Shown: piece after piece, positions 7,422 through 15,709 of the stretch
Layout of the letters: each line of letters opens with the position of its first letter
Numbering within the stretch: the stretch's first letter is position 1
From: a bacterium
GTDB taxonomy: Bacteria; Planctomycetota; J058; JAJDCP01
Assembly (NCBI GenBank): GCA_030428695.1
Contig: JAUIEM010000024.1
Coordinates: forward strand, 1 to 40,190
Reading direction: 5' to 3'
Length of the DNA stretch: 40,190 nt
The notes under the pieces: model-generated
The model's database searches: none
The model's input: the letters and a program-made list of their open reading frames with translations, nothing else
Told to the model about the DNA's origin: nothing
Position numbers and translations under genes: made by a program

Positions 7422-8699
7422 ATGAGCACGCTCGCCGTGTTGGGCTGCCAATGGGGAGATGAGGGCAAGGGCAAGCTGGTCGACGCCCTCGCCGACAAGG
7501 CGGCCTGGGTCGTCCGCTTCCAGGGCGGGGCCAACGCCGGACACACCCTGGTGGTCGGCGACGAGAAGACCGTCCTGCACCTCCTGCCCAGCGGCATCCT
7601 GCGCGGCGGGGTGCGCTGCGTGATCGGGCCCGGGGTGGTCGTGCACATGGGCACCCTGCTCGAGGAGATCGAGGGCCTGCAGAAGCGCGGCGCCTTCCGC
7701 GGCAAGCTGCTGCTCGACTACCGGGCGCACCTCGTGCTCCCGACCCACTACATCCTCGACGCGCTGAATGAGAAGCGCCGCAGCATCGGTAGCACCAAGC
7801 GCGGCATCGGCCCGTGCTACTCCGACAAGGCGCGGCGGGTCGGGCTGCGGGTCGCCGATCTCGTCGACCTCGGCAGCTTCGAGGTCAAGGTCAAGGCCCA
7901 CCTCGAGGCGGGCAACGAGCGCATCGAGGCGCTCGGCGGGCGACCGATGGAGATCCCCGCGCTCGTCACCGAGCTGTGCGAGCAGGCCCGCCGCCTCCAG
8001 CCCTTCCTCGCCGACAGCGTCCACGCCCTGCACGACGCGCTCGCCGCCGGCGAGAACGTGCTGTTCGAGGGAGCGCAGGGGGCGCTGCTCGACATCGACT
8101 TCGGCACCTACCCCTTCGTGACCTCCTCGAACACCGGCGTCGGCGGGATCCCGACCGGCGCGGGGGTTCCGCCCCGCTCGATCCAACGGGTGCTCGGGGT
8201 GCTGAAAGCCTACACCACCCGGGTCGGCGCGGGGCCGTTTCCGACCGAGCTCAAAGAAGAGCTCGGCAACAAGCTGCGCGAGCGCGGCTCGGAGTTCGGC
8301 GCGACCACCGGCCGGCCCCGGCGCTGCGGCTGGTTCGACGCGGTCGCCGCGCGCTACGCCCTGGCGATCAACGGCGTCGACTGCCTCGCGATCACCAAGG
8401 TCGACGTGCTGACCAGCTTCCGCAAGATCGGCGTGTGCACCCACTACCAGATCGGCGGCGTCAAGACCGACCGCTTCCCCGCCCGGCTCGACGAGCTCGA
8501 TCTCGTCGAGCCGGTCTACGAGTTCTGGGACGGCTGGAACGACAACCTCAAGGACGTGACGAGCAAGGACGAGCTGCCCGCGCTGGTGCAGGCCTACCTC
8601 GCCCGGCTCGAAGAGCTGCTCGAGGTGCCGATCGCGCTGGTCTCGACCGGCCCGTCCCGCGACGCCCTGTTCCGCTGGGGAGCGGACGCCTGGCTGTAG
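7422..8699 (+). CDS. purA: Adenylosuccinate synthetase
   Basis: PurA joins aspartate to IMP with GTP in the first committed step of AMP synthesis. The 425-residue product contains all hallmarks: GCQWGDEGKGKLVD at the N-terminus (catalytic Asp, GTP site), GGANAGHT (catalytic His), IGSTKRGIGPCYSDKARR, LFEGAQGALLDIDFGTYPFVT, SNTGVGGIPTGAG, GATTGRPRRCGWFD and the C-terminal guanine-binding VSTGPSRD. The ATG at 7422 is chosen because GGAGG (7411-7415), located inside the end of the preceding gene, is six bases upstream; an ATG at 7416 overlapping the previous stop is too close. It is the last gene of the thiL-tsaE-dapB-purA run. Length is standard. Confidence 0.97.
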   Translation: MSTLAVLGCQWGDEGKGKLVDALADKAAWVVRFQGGANAGHTLVVGDEKTVLHLLPSGILRGGVRCVIGPGVVVHMGTLLEEIEGLQKRGAFRGKLLLDYRAHLVLPTHYILDALNEKRRSIGSTKRGIGPCYSDKARRVGLRVADLVDLGSFEVKVKAHLEAGNERIEALGGRPMEIPALVTELCEQARRLQPFLADSVHALHDALAAGENVLFEGAQGALLDIDFGTYPFVTSSNTGVGGIPTGAGVPPRSIQRVLGVLKAYTTRVGAGPFPTELKEELGNKLRERGSEFGATTGRPRRCGWFDAVAARYALAINGVDCLAITKVDVLTSFRKIGVCTHYQIGGVKTDRFPARLDELDLVEPVYEFWDGWNDNLKDVTSKDELPALVQAYLARLEELLEVPIALVSTGPSRDALFRWGADAWL

Positions 8700-8803
8700 G
8701 TCCGGCTTCCCCGGCGACGCGCGCAAAATCGCGCCCGGAGGTTCCCAGCTCCGGCCGGAGACGCTATCATGCTGCGGCTCAACCTTCGACCCAAGGCGAC
8801 GAT

Positions 8804-9769
8804 TTGACGGCGATCGCAGCGACGACCTGGACCCGCCCCGGATGGCTTCCCTTCTCCCGGATCCTGAAGAAGCGCTTCGGCGGCGAGGTGCAGAAGCTGA
8901 CCATCGATGCCGGCTTCACCTGTCCGAACCGCGACGGGAGCAAGGCCTGGGGCGGCTGCGCCTACTGCGCGAACGCGAGCTTCTCCCCCGCCCATCGGAT
9001 GGGCGTGCGCCCGGTCGCCGAGCAGGTCCGGCAGGCCCTGGGGCTCTACCGCTACAAGCGCCCCGAGGTCCGAGGCCTCGCCTACTTCCAGGCGTTCACC
9101 AACACCTACGCGCCGATCGACTTCCTGCGCCGGGTCTACCGCGAGGCGATCGCGGTCGAGGGGGTGGTCGGGCTCGCGATCGGCACTCGCCCCGACTGCC
9201 TCGGCGAGCCGGTGCTCGACCTGTTGTCCGAGCTCGCCGAAGAGCTGCCGTTGTGGGTGGAGGTCGGGCTCGAGTCGGCCGAGGACGCGGTGCTCGAGGA
9301 CATCAACCGGCAGTGCAGCGTCGCCGACTTCGAGCGCGCCGCCGAGGCCCTGCGCGCCCGCAACCTGCCGCTGGTCACCCACTGCATCCTCGGCCTGCCC
9401 GGCGAGAGCCCGCGCCACGACGAGCGCCTGGTCGCGCTGCTCAACGGCTCGGGGGCCTGCGCGGTCAAGCTGCACCACCTGTACATCGCGCCGCGCACGG
9501 TGCTCGCCCAGCGTTACCAGCGCGGCGAGCTCGCGGTGCAGAGCTTCCCGGCCTACCTCGAGCGGCTGCTGTGGGTGCTCGAGCGGCTGGCGCCGGACGT
9601 CGCGATCCAGCGGCTGGTCGGCGAGCTCGGTCCGGAACATGTCGTCGCGCCCCACTGGGGGCTGCGCAAGGGCCAGGTCCTCGCCGCGGTCGAGCGCGCG
9701 CTGCGAGAGCGCGCGACCTGGCAGGGCCGGCTGTACTCCCCACCCCCCGCCGTCGGAGGCCTCCCGTGA
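8804..9769 (+). CDS. yhcC: Radical SAM protein, YhcC/TIGR01212 type
   Basis: A 321-residue radical S-adenosylmethionine enzyme of the YhcC family, whose biological substrate is unknown. The iron-sulfur site is of the family-specific spacing C-x11-C-x2-C (TCPNRDGSKAWGGCAYCANASF region, split here across residues ~40-60). Downstream are AYFQAFTNTYAP, IGTRPDCL, LWVEVGLES, THCILGLPGE and KLHHLYI, all characteristic. The TTG at 8804 follows AAGGCG by several bases and gives a normal N-terminus; no ATG fits. It is separated from purA by 104 bases, where a TATCAT hexamer (8765-8770) could be a -10 but lacks a convincing -35. It precedes the PIN-PhoH gene by 121 bases. Confidence 0.92.
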   Translation: MTAIAATTWTRPGWLPFSRILKKRFGGEVQKLTIDAGFTCPNRDGSKAWGGCAYCANASFSPAHRMGVRPVAEQVRQALGLYRYKRPEVRGLAYFQAFTNTYAPIDFLRRVYREAIAVEGVVGLAIGTRPDCLGEPVLDLLSELAEELPLWVEVGLESAEDAVLEDINRQCSVADFERAAEALRARNLPLVTHCILGLPGESPRHDERLVALLNGSGACAVKLHHLYIAPRTVLAQRYQRGELAVQSFPAYLERLLWVLERLAPDVAIQRLVGELGPEHVVAPHWGLRKGQVLAAVERALRERATWQGRLYSPPPAVGGLP

Positions 9770-9792
9770 AGCTTCCCGCGGCGCGCCCTCCC

Positions 9793-9848
9793 GCGCGGTG
9801 CACCGCGCCGGGTTGCTCATCATCGACCGCCTGCTCGCCCGCGAGCAG
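9793..9848 (+). promoter_or_regulatory. Two perfect palindromes in the leader of the PIN-PhoH gene
   Basis: The 121-base gap before the PIN-PhoH gene holds a perfect 16-bp palindrome, GCGCGGTGCACCGCGC (9793-9808), and a second perfect inverted repeat with 8-bp arms, CTGCTCGC-CC-GCGAGCAG (9831-9848). The second ends 42 bases before the start codon. Spacers are too short for typical terminators, which favours protein-binding sites, but hairpins in the leader RNA are also possible. Role is inferred. Confidence 0.45.
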
Positions 9849-9890
9849 CACAATGGGCCGCCTAGAGCGGACCGCACAGCGGAGAGTTCC

Positions 9891-11186
9891 TTGACCAGAA
9901 ACTACGTCCTCGACACGAACATCCTGCTCCACGACCCCGGTGCGATTCACGCCTTCGACGAGCACACCGTCGTCATCCCGATCGACGTCCTCGAAGAGCT
10001 CGACAGCTTCAAGACCCGTCCGAACGGGTTGGGTCGCAACAGCCGCGAAGTGATTCGGCGGCTGGAGAGACTGCGCCTGCAGGGCTCCCTCGCCGACGGC
10101 GTCACGACCGACCAGGGCGGCAAGGTCCGGGTCGATACGAACATCGAGCTCGAGGACGGGTGCCTGAGCGGCAACTCCCACGACAACCGCATCCTGTCTG
10201 TCGCCAAGCGCCTGCAGCGCTCGGGCCACGAGACGATCTTCCTGACCAAGGACATCAACCTGCGGATCAAGGCGGACGCGATCAGCGTGCCGACCGAGGA
10301 CTACCGCAACAAGACCATCGACCCCGACCAGCTGTACCTCGGCTGGCGCGAGCTGACGATCCCCGAGGACGCGCTCAACCGCTTCTTCAACGAGAAGAAG
10401 CTGCGCGTCGAGGAAGAGCTGCATCCGAACGAGTGCGTGCATCTGCGCAGCCTCGAGTCGCGCAAGCACACCGCCCTGGGCATCTGCTCCGGGAAGGACC
10501 CGCACGAGCTGACGCCGCTGCCCGACTCCGGGCCGATCTTCGGCGTCCATCCGCGCAACATGGAGCAGCGGATGGCGATCTCGCTGCTGATGAACCCCGA
10601 CATCTCGCTCGTCACGTTGATCGGCCAGGCCGGCACCGGCAAGACCCTGCTCGCGCTCGCCGCGGCGATGCAGATGACCATCCGCGAGAAGGAGTACGAG
10701 AAGATCCTGGTCAGCCGGCCGATCATGCCGCTGGGCCGGGACATCGGCTACCTGCCGGGCACCAAGGACGAGAAGCTCGAGCTGTGGATGCAGCCGATCT
10801 TCGACAACATGACCTTCCTCCTGAACCCGAAGCGGGCGGCGGAGGGCGAGCGCCGGGTCAACGACCTGATGCGCTCGGGGATCGTGCAGCTCGAGGCGTT
10901 GACCTACATCCGCGGCCGCAGCATCTACAACCAGTACGTCATCGTCGATGAAGCCCAGAACTTGACGCCCCACGAGGTCAAGACGATCATCAGCCGTGCG
11001 GGTGATGAGACCAAGGTGGTGTTGACCGGCGACCACCAGCAGATCGACAACCCCTATCTCAACTCCGCGACCAACGGCCTGGTCTACGTCGCCGAGCGCA
11101 TGAAGAACCAGCGGCTCGCGGCCCACATCACGCTGGCCAAGAGCGAGCGCAGCAGCCTGGCGTCGGTCGCGGCCGAGGTTCTGTAG
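9891..11186 (+). CDS. phoH: PIN-PhoH fusion protein (PhoH2/YlaK type RNA-acting ATPase)
   Basis: A 431-residue cytoplasmic protein with an N-terminal PIN nuclease domain and a C-terminal PhoH ATPase domain. The PIN part shows NYVLDTNILLHD (Asp8), LEELD and HDNRILSVAKRL with the conserved acidic residues, then LTKDINLRIKA. The PhoH part has Walker A GQAGTGKT (residues 245-252), VSRPIMPLGRDIGYLPG and Walker B VIVDEAQN (350-357), followed by LTGDHQQID. PhoH2 proteins of this architecture have been described as RNA helicase/RNase enzymes linked to toxin-antitoxin systems. The TTG at 9891 has GGAGAG four bases upstream and no better start exists. No small antitoxin-like frame is evident directly upstream, but two palindromes are. 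It is followed by the secretion operon after 63 bases. Confidence 0.94.
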   Translation: MTRNYVLDTNILLHDPGAIHAFDEHTVVIPIDVLEELDSFKTRPNGLGRNSREVIRRLERLRLQGSLADGVTTDQGGKVRVDTNIELEDGCLSGNSHDNRILSVAKRLQRSGHETIFLTKDINLRIKADAISVPTEDYRNKTIDPDQLYLGWRELTIPEDALNRFFNEKKLRVEEELHPNECVHLRSLESRKHTALGICSGKDPHELTPLPDSGPIFGVHPRNMEQRMAISLLMNPDISLVTLIGQAGTGKTLLALAAAMQMTIREKEYEKILVSRPIMPLGRDIGYLPGTKDEKLELWMQPIFDNMTFLLNPKRAAEGERRVNDLMRSGIVQLEALTYIRGRSIYNQYVIVDEAQNLTPHEVKTIISRAGDETKVVLTGDHQQIDNPYLNSATNGLVYVAERMKNQRLAAHITLAKSERSSLASVAAEVL

Positions 11187-11249
11187 ACGCCGTCCGCCCC
11201 TCCGGCTGAACCCTGCGAGCGGTCGGAGCGTCCGATGGGTGGAGGAAGC

Positions 11250-12284
11250 ATGGTGCGAGCGAGACGCGGAATCGCGCTGGTGTTGACGCTGCTGATCACC
11301 GTCCTGGTGGTCGTGCTCGCGACCCAGCTCGCCTATACGGTCGGCGTCGACGCGCGGCTGTCGCAGAACCAGCTCGCGCAGACCCAGAACTTCGCCCTCG
11401 CCTACGGCGGCGTCGAGATCGCGAAGACCTTTCTGCAGTCGGACTTCGACAACAGCGGGGAGGAGAAGGCCGACACCATGCGGGAGGACTGGGCCAACCC
11501 GGCAGAGACCGACCAGGCGATCGTCAGCGAGGAGAACGAGCTGCGCATCCGGATCACCTCCGAGGAGGGCAAGTTCAACCTCAACCACTTCGCCAACGAG
11601 GACATGCGTGAGCTGTCCGAGCTGGTCAGCAAGCAGATCCTGGTCGCCCTCGGCTACGACGAGTCGCTGTCCGAGGCGCTCTACGCGGCGGTCGACGACG
11701 CGACCGAAGGCGAGGCCCCGATCACGACCATCTACGACATCGTCTGCGACGAGATCCCGTACGAGATGGTCGTCGGCGACTCCCTCGGTCTGGTCGAGCT
11801 CGATCTGCACCCGGGCGGAGACGAGACCATCGGCCTCGACGAGGTGTTCACCGTCATCAGCTACGGGAACATCAACGTCAACCTCGCCGAGAAGCACGTC
11901 TTCCAGGGACTCTGCGCGGCGATGCCCGACAGCGTCAAGGCCGGCACCTCCGACGAGGACCTCGCGACCAAGTACGTCGAGTACCGCGGCGAGCCCGGCG
12001 ATGAGGAAGGCACGGACATGACCGAGGTGCCGCAGCTGTCGAACGTCGAGGGCTTCGACACCGAGGCGATGCGCGCCTACCTCGAGGGTGAGGACGGGGA
12101 GGATGTCGGGGCCCGGCTGCGCGGCCTGTTCACGATCGGCTCGTCGACCTTCAAGGTCGAGATCCTGACCGAGAACGGCACGCTGAGCGGGGAGTACGAG
12201 GCCTATCTCCGGCGGGACACCGAGGATGGAACCTGCCGCCTGCTGTTCTGGAAGGAGCTCGAAACTCCGTCCGGAACTCGATGA
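11250..12284 (+). CDS. gspK: GspK-like minor pseudopilin
   Basis: A 344-residue protein with a prepilin-type N-terminus: a short basic leader MVRARRG cut after Gly7, then a 20-residue hydrophobic helix beginning IALVLTLL. Residue +5 of the mature helix is leucine rather than glutamate, which is the known peculiarity of GspK, the tip pseudopilin of type II secretion. EEGKFNLNHFAN shortly afterwards corresponds to the conserved GK.NLN segment of GspK, and the large helical insert rich in acidic residues also fits. The ATG at 11250 is favoured by GGAGG (11241-11245) four bases upstream; ATG at 11235 lacks one. It heads a five-gene run that continues with GspC-, GspL- and GspM-like genes. No major pseudopilin is nearby. 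Confidence 0.85.
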   Translation: MVRARRGIALVLTLLITVLVVVLATQLAYTVGVDARLSQNQLAQTQNFALAYGGVEIAKTFLQSDFDNSGEEKADTMREDWANPAETDQAIVSEENELRIRITSEEGKFNLNHFANEDMRELSELVSKQILVALGYDESLSEALYAAVDDATEGEAPITTIYDIVCDEIPYEMVVGDSLGLVELDLHPGGDETIGLDEVFTVISYGNINVNLAEKHVFQGLCAAMPDSVKAGTSDEDLATKYVEYRGEPGDEEGTDMTEVPQLSNVEGFDTEAMRAYLEGEDGEDVGARLRGLFTIGSSTFKVEILTENGTLSGEYEAYLRRDTEDGTCRLLFWKELETPSGTR

Positions 12285-12301
12285 CCCGGGAGGATTGTTG
12301 T

Positions 12302-12910
12302 ATGTTCGCGAAAGGGGCTGTGGGAACGACCGTCGAGGAACGGGGGCACCGGCTGCCCGGCCCGCCCCCACCGCTTACACCGCCTCGTCACCGCAGCCTC
12401 CGTGGGGGCTTCATGCGCGCTCTGGTCCTGCTTCTCAACTTCTCGCTGATCCTCGTCGCCTACGGGCTGATGTACTATCTGGTGACCAACAAGCCCGAGA
12501 AGATCGAGCCGCCGCAGACCACCGACGCGGTGCTCGAGGGGCGGATCCCCGCCGATGGCGTGATCACGCCCTACCTCCTGATCAACAAGATGGAGGAGAA
12601 GAAGCCGGCGCCGCCTCCGCCGCCTCCCCCGCCGCCTCCGCCTCCGCCGCCGCCCCCGCCGACCCTGTCGTCGCGTTTCCGGGTCGAGAAGATCTCGGTC
12701 ACGCTCGACAACAACCAGGACGCGGCGATGGCGACCATCGAGCGGGTCGACCAGCCGAACAACTTCGTCTACGCCAAGGTCGGCAAGAAGGTCGACGAGT
12801 TCGAGGTCATCGCGATCTTCGGCGAGAGCCACGAGCTGGGCCCGCACGTCGTATTCCAACGCGAGGACGGCACCGAAGCGATCCTGAAGCAGAGCAAGGA
12901 GCCCCGGTGA
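12302..12910 (+). CDS. Polyproline inner-membrane protein, GspC/PilP-like
   Basis: A 202-residue protein with one membrane helix (MRALVLLLNFSLILVAYGLMYY region, residues ~38-60), a periplasmic linker containing seventeen consecutive prolines, and a C-terminal ~75-residue beta domain (from RFRVEKISVTL) that resembles the homology region of GspC or PilP, which contacts the secretin. The ATG at 12302 has GGGAGGA seven bases upstream and lies 17 bases after gspK; a start at the ATG 12413, just before the membrane helix, is the alternative and would give 165 residues. Its stop overlaps the next start as GTGA. The proline run should need elongation factor P and could span the periplasm. Assignment rests on layout and weak domain similarity. 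Confidence 0.65.
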   Translation: MFAKGAVGTTVEERGHRLPGPPPPLTPPRHRSLRGGFMRALVLLLNFSLILVAYGLMYYLVTNKPEKIEPPQTTDAVLEGRIPADGVITPYLLINKMEEKKPAPPPPPPPPPPPPPPPPPTLSSRFRVEKISVTLDNNQDAAMATIERVDQPNNFVYAKVGKKVDEFEVIAIFGESHELGPHVVFQREDGTEAILKQSKEPR

Positions 12911-13419
12911 ACCTCGTCCCCGTCCGTTTCGCCATCGTGGTCCTCAACATGTGCCTGATCGCCTTCTTGTGGTGGTACGGGCTCGACCACTTTCTGGGCG
13001 GTGGGGACGTCGAGCTCGCGATGCCGGACCTGCGCATGGGGGACCTCAGGCATCATGGCCAGGTCAACGCCGGCCTGCTGCCCTACCGGGTGGTCTGGGA
13101 ACGCTTCGGCCAGGCCCGCGAGATCGCCGCGCCGCCCCCGGTCCAGCCGCGGGACGTCGACGAGCTGCGGAACGTCGGCATCGACGCGATGGCGCTCTCC
13201 TACGTCGCGGAGAACGAGGCCCAGAGCTCGGCGTTCATCTACTTGTCGGGGCGGATCGAGACCGCGACGATGGTGCGGGTCGGCGACACCTTCCAGAACA
13301 ACTTCGAGGTGGTCAGCATCAAGCCGAAGGGCGGTGCGGCCAGCACGATCTCCGTCACGTTGCGCGACCGGCGCGGCAAGGACGTCGTGTTCGACTTCGA
13401 CCAGGAAAAGAGAGACTGA
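12907..13419 (+). CDS. Second small inner-membrane protein, GspC/PilP-like
   Basis: A 170-residue protein with an N-terminal membrane helix (residues ~7-27, FAIVVLNMCLIAFLWWYGL), a ~60-residue linker with a proline cluster (AAPPPVQPRD), and a C-terminal segment of about 80 residues containing SGRIETATMVRVGDTF and VVSIKPKGG. The pattern of a short beta barrel with a repeated 'value-glycine-aspartate' turn again recalls the GspC/PilP homology region. The GTG start at 12907 overlaps the preceding stop by four bases. Two consecutive proteins of the same layout suggest duplication or a division of the GspC role. No direct sequence identity between the two is obvious, so duplication is unproven. 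Confidence 0.6.
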   Translation: MNLVPVRFAIVVLNMCLIAFLWWYGLDHFLGGGDVELAMPDLRMGDLRHHGQVNAGLLPYRVVWERFGQAREIAAPPPVQPRDVDELRNVGIDAMALSYVAENEAQSSAFIYLSGRIETATMVRVGDTFQNNFEVVSIKPKGGAASTISVTLRDRRGKDVVFDFDQEKRD

Positions 13420-13428
13420 GGAGCAGCC

Positions 13429-15150
13429 GTGGCCCGTGCCGTCGGATTGGAGATCGGACCCCAGAGCCTGAAGCTCGCCCTGCTCGAGGGCAGCGGCGCG
13501 CGTTTCCGCCTCGTCGACTTCGTCATCCGCAAGATCGACAGCGAGCTCGAGGCGGGGAACGAAGAGGACATCGACTACCAGGTGCGGACGGCGATCGACG
13601 AGATGTTCCAGGAGAACAAGCTCCCGACCGCCAGCGTCGTCACGGCCCTCAACGCGTCGGACGTGCTGCTGCGCGACATCCAGGTGCCCTTCACCAAGGA
13701 CGACCAGATCCGCTCGACGATCAAGTTCCAGGCCGAGAGCCACCTGCACTCGGTGCAGATCGAGAACATGATCGTCGACTACTACAAGGTCGGGGAGACC
13801 GGCGAGAAGAGCAAGCTGATCGTCGCCGCCGCCCGCAAGGACTCGGTCCGCAGCCACATCGAGATGCTCCAGCAGTGCGCGATCGAGCCCCTCGCCGTCG
13901 ACCTCGACCTGGCCGCGATCTACAACGCCTACAAGGCCTCGGGTGTGCTCGACGAGGTCGAGTCGGCGCTGATCGTCTACATCGGGGCCGACACCCTGCG
14001 CCTGATCGTGACCAACGAGGGCCGCATCGTCGCGGTGCGCTCGCTGCGCATGCGCATCGGCAGCCTGCAGCCGGCGGCCTCGCTGGCCAGCGAGGACGAG
14101 TTCTCCTACCGCGCCCTCGAGAGCGGGCAGATGAGCGACAGCGGCTCGATGGAGTCGAGCAGCCTGCCGTTCGTGATCCTCGATGAGGACGGCGAGGAGT
14201 TCTTCAACTACGACATGTCCGCGCCGGGCATGAAGGACGAGGTGCGGACGAGCTTCCTGAACAAGGTCTGCCGCGAGATCGACCGCACGGTCACCCTCGC
14301 CCGCCTGCGCGAGCCCGTCGAGCGCATCGTGCTGACCGGTGGCGACACCGCGATGCCCGACATGGACACCTTCTTCGCCGAGCGCTACGAGATCGAGGTC
14401 GAGAAGACCAGCCTGGCGAGCGCCTTCCGCGTCAAGGGCAAGCTGAAGAACCAGCAGGAGCTGATCGACACCGTCGGCGCGACCGCGATCGGCCTCGCCC
14501 TCAAGGCCCTCGGCCACGACGCCGCCGGCCTCGACTTCCGCCGCGAGGAGTTCGTCAACCAGACCCGCTTCGACCGCCTCAAGCGCGGGCTGGCGGCGAC
14601 CAGCGTGCTGCTGTTCGTCATCTTCTTCCTGCTCGCCTACATCTGCAAGCAGCAGGTGCGCGAGTACCGCCTGGCGACCGGCCGCATGCTCGCCAAGCAG
14701 GCGGACATGTACTACCTGGTGCTCGGCGAGGATCCCGAGCGTGAAGACCGGGTCTACCGCCAGCTGACGACCAAGGAGCGGGAGATCAAGGACCTGCTCG
14801 GCGCGGGCACCCGCTACGACCCGTTCGTCTCCTCCCTCGACGCCCTGCGCGACTTCGCCACCGCGCGCGACCAGGTGGAGATGGAGTTCAAGCTCAAGTC
14901 GGTCAAGGCGTTCCGGAACGGGACCTTCATCATCGAGGGGACGATCCCGAACAACCCGCGCCAGATCCAGGCGATGAACCGCATGGTGCAGCTGATCGAC
15001 AACAACCCGGACAACCTGCTGATGGGCGACCCGAACGGCGCCCTTGACCAGAAGCAGAACGGCCAGGATCCGTCGCTGCTCGACTGCACGATCAAGATGA
15101 CCTACCGCGAGATCTGGGAATCCAAGCAAGATCGTCGGCGTGGGAACTGA
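13429..15150 (+). CDS. gspL: GspL-like protein (PilM actin fold joined to PilN-type membrane part)
   Basis: A 573-residue protein combining a cytoplasmic actin-like domain and a single-pass periplasmic domain, the architecture of GspL (equivalent to PilM plus PilN). Residues ~1-330 hold the PilM-like nucleotide fold: VGLEIGPQSLKLALLEG, IVYIGADTLRLIVTNEGR and IVLTGGDTAMPDMD. A membrane helix lies near residues 387-407 (AATSVLLFVIFFLLAYIC), followed by a coiled-coil stalk and a ferredoxin-like C-terminal region with FIIEGTIPNN. In type II secretion GspL recruits the ATPase GspE to the inner membrane and binds GspM. The GTG at 13429 has GAGGAG upstream and follows the previous stop by nine bases. 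An ~40-residue Ser/Glu-rich insert around residues 215-265 is unusual. Confidence 0.85.
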   Translation: MARAVGLEIGPQSLKLALLEGSGARFRLVDFVIRKIDSELEAGNEEDIDYQVRTAIDEMFQENKLPTASVVTALNASDVLLRDIQVPFTKDDQIRSTIKFQAESHLHSVQIENMIVDYYKVGETGEKSKLIVAAARKDSVRSHIEMLQQCAIEPLAVDLDLAAIYNAYKASGVLDEVESALIVYIGADTLRLIVTNEGRIVAVRSLRMRIGSLQPAASLASEDEFSYRALESGQMSDSGSMESSSLPFVILDEDGEEFFNYDMSAPGMKDEVRTSFLNKVCREIDRTVTLARLREPVERIVLTGGDTAMPDMDTFFAERYEIEVEKTSLASAFRVKGKLKNQQELIDTVGATAIGLALKALGHDAAGLDFRREEFVNQTRFDRLKRGLAATSVLLFVIFFLLAYICKQQVREYRLATGRMLAKQADMYYLVLGEDPEREDRVYRQLTTKEREIKDLLGAGTRYDPFVSSLDALRDFATARDQVEMEFKLKSVKAFRNGTFIIEGTIPNNPRQIQAMNRMVQLIDNNPDNLLMGDPNGALDQKQNGQDPSLLDCTIKMTYREIWESKQDRRRGN

Positions 15151-15160
15151 GGGCCCGAAA

Positions 15161-15697
15161 ATGAAGGACAAGGAAGCATCGGTCGACATCCTCAAGATGT
15201 TCACCGCGATGATGGCCGTCTTGACCGCCGTCGTGATCGCGGCCTTCGTCGTCTTCTTCAACCAGGTCGCCGAGGCCCGGGAAGAGGCGGTCCGCGAGAT
15301 CGAGAACATCGAGAAGCTGTACGAGCTCGGCATCGACAACGACTTCAAGGAGCTCGTCGCCAAGTACAAGCAGCAGCGCGTGGTCGCCAGCCGCGAGGGG
15401 CTGAAGAGCTGGCTGCAGAAGAAGAACGCACGCGGCGTGCTCAACGTCACCCAGTGGGACGACCAGGGCATCAAGAACGCGACCGGCCGCAGCCCGCGGC
15501 TCGAGCGGGTCAAGATGATCATCAAGTCGGTGCCGCTGCAGAACCTGACCGGCTTCCTCTTCGACGTGCAGAACCAGTGGCCGGGCCTGCGCATCGAGGA
15601 CCTGACGATCAACAACTTCAAGCTCGACCAGGGCTGGGACGCGTCGGTGACGATCTCGGTGATCCGTCCGGAAGAGCGTGACGACCGGGAGAGCTAG
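15161..15697 (+). CDS. gspM: GspM/PilO-like inner-membrane protein
   Basis: A 178-residue protein with a short cytoplasmic tail, one membrane helix (residues ~14-36, MFTAMMAVLTAVVIAAFVVFF), a coiled coil (residues ~37-75, charged heptads such as AEAREEAVREIENIEKL) and a C-terminal ferredoxin-like beta-alpha-beta region (VKMIIKSVPLQNLTGFLFDVQ and LTINNFKLDQ). This is the layout of GspM and PilO, partners of GspL and PilN. The ATG at 15161 has GAGGG seven bases upstream; a GTG at 15140 overlapping the gspL stop would add seven residues. It closes the operon and ends 12 bases from the convergent pabB stop, with no clear terminator between. Confidence 0.75.
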   Translation: MKDKEASVDILKMFTAMMAVLTAVVIAAFVVFFNQVAEAREEAVREIENIEKLYELGIDNDFKELVAKYKQQRVVASREGLKSWLQKKNARGVLNVTQWDDQGIKNATGRSPRLERVKMIIKSVPLQNLTGFLFDVQNQWPGLRIEDLTINNFKLDQGWDASVTISVIRPEERDDRES

Positions 15698-15709
15698 AGG
15701 GCCAAGCGT

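Noticed and set aside
9465..12371. Long minus-strand frame across PIN-PhoH and gspK
   Set aside because: It is a shadow caused by codon bias; the plus strand has clear Walker and prepilin motifs with ribosome sites.
15698..15709. Search for a terminator between gspM and pabB
   Set aside because: The gap is only 12 bases and holds no stable hairpin with a T-run.
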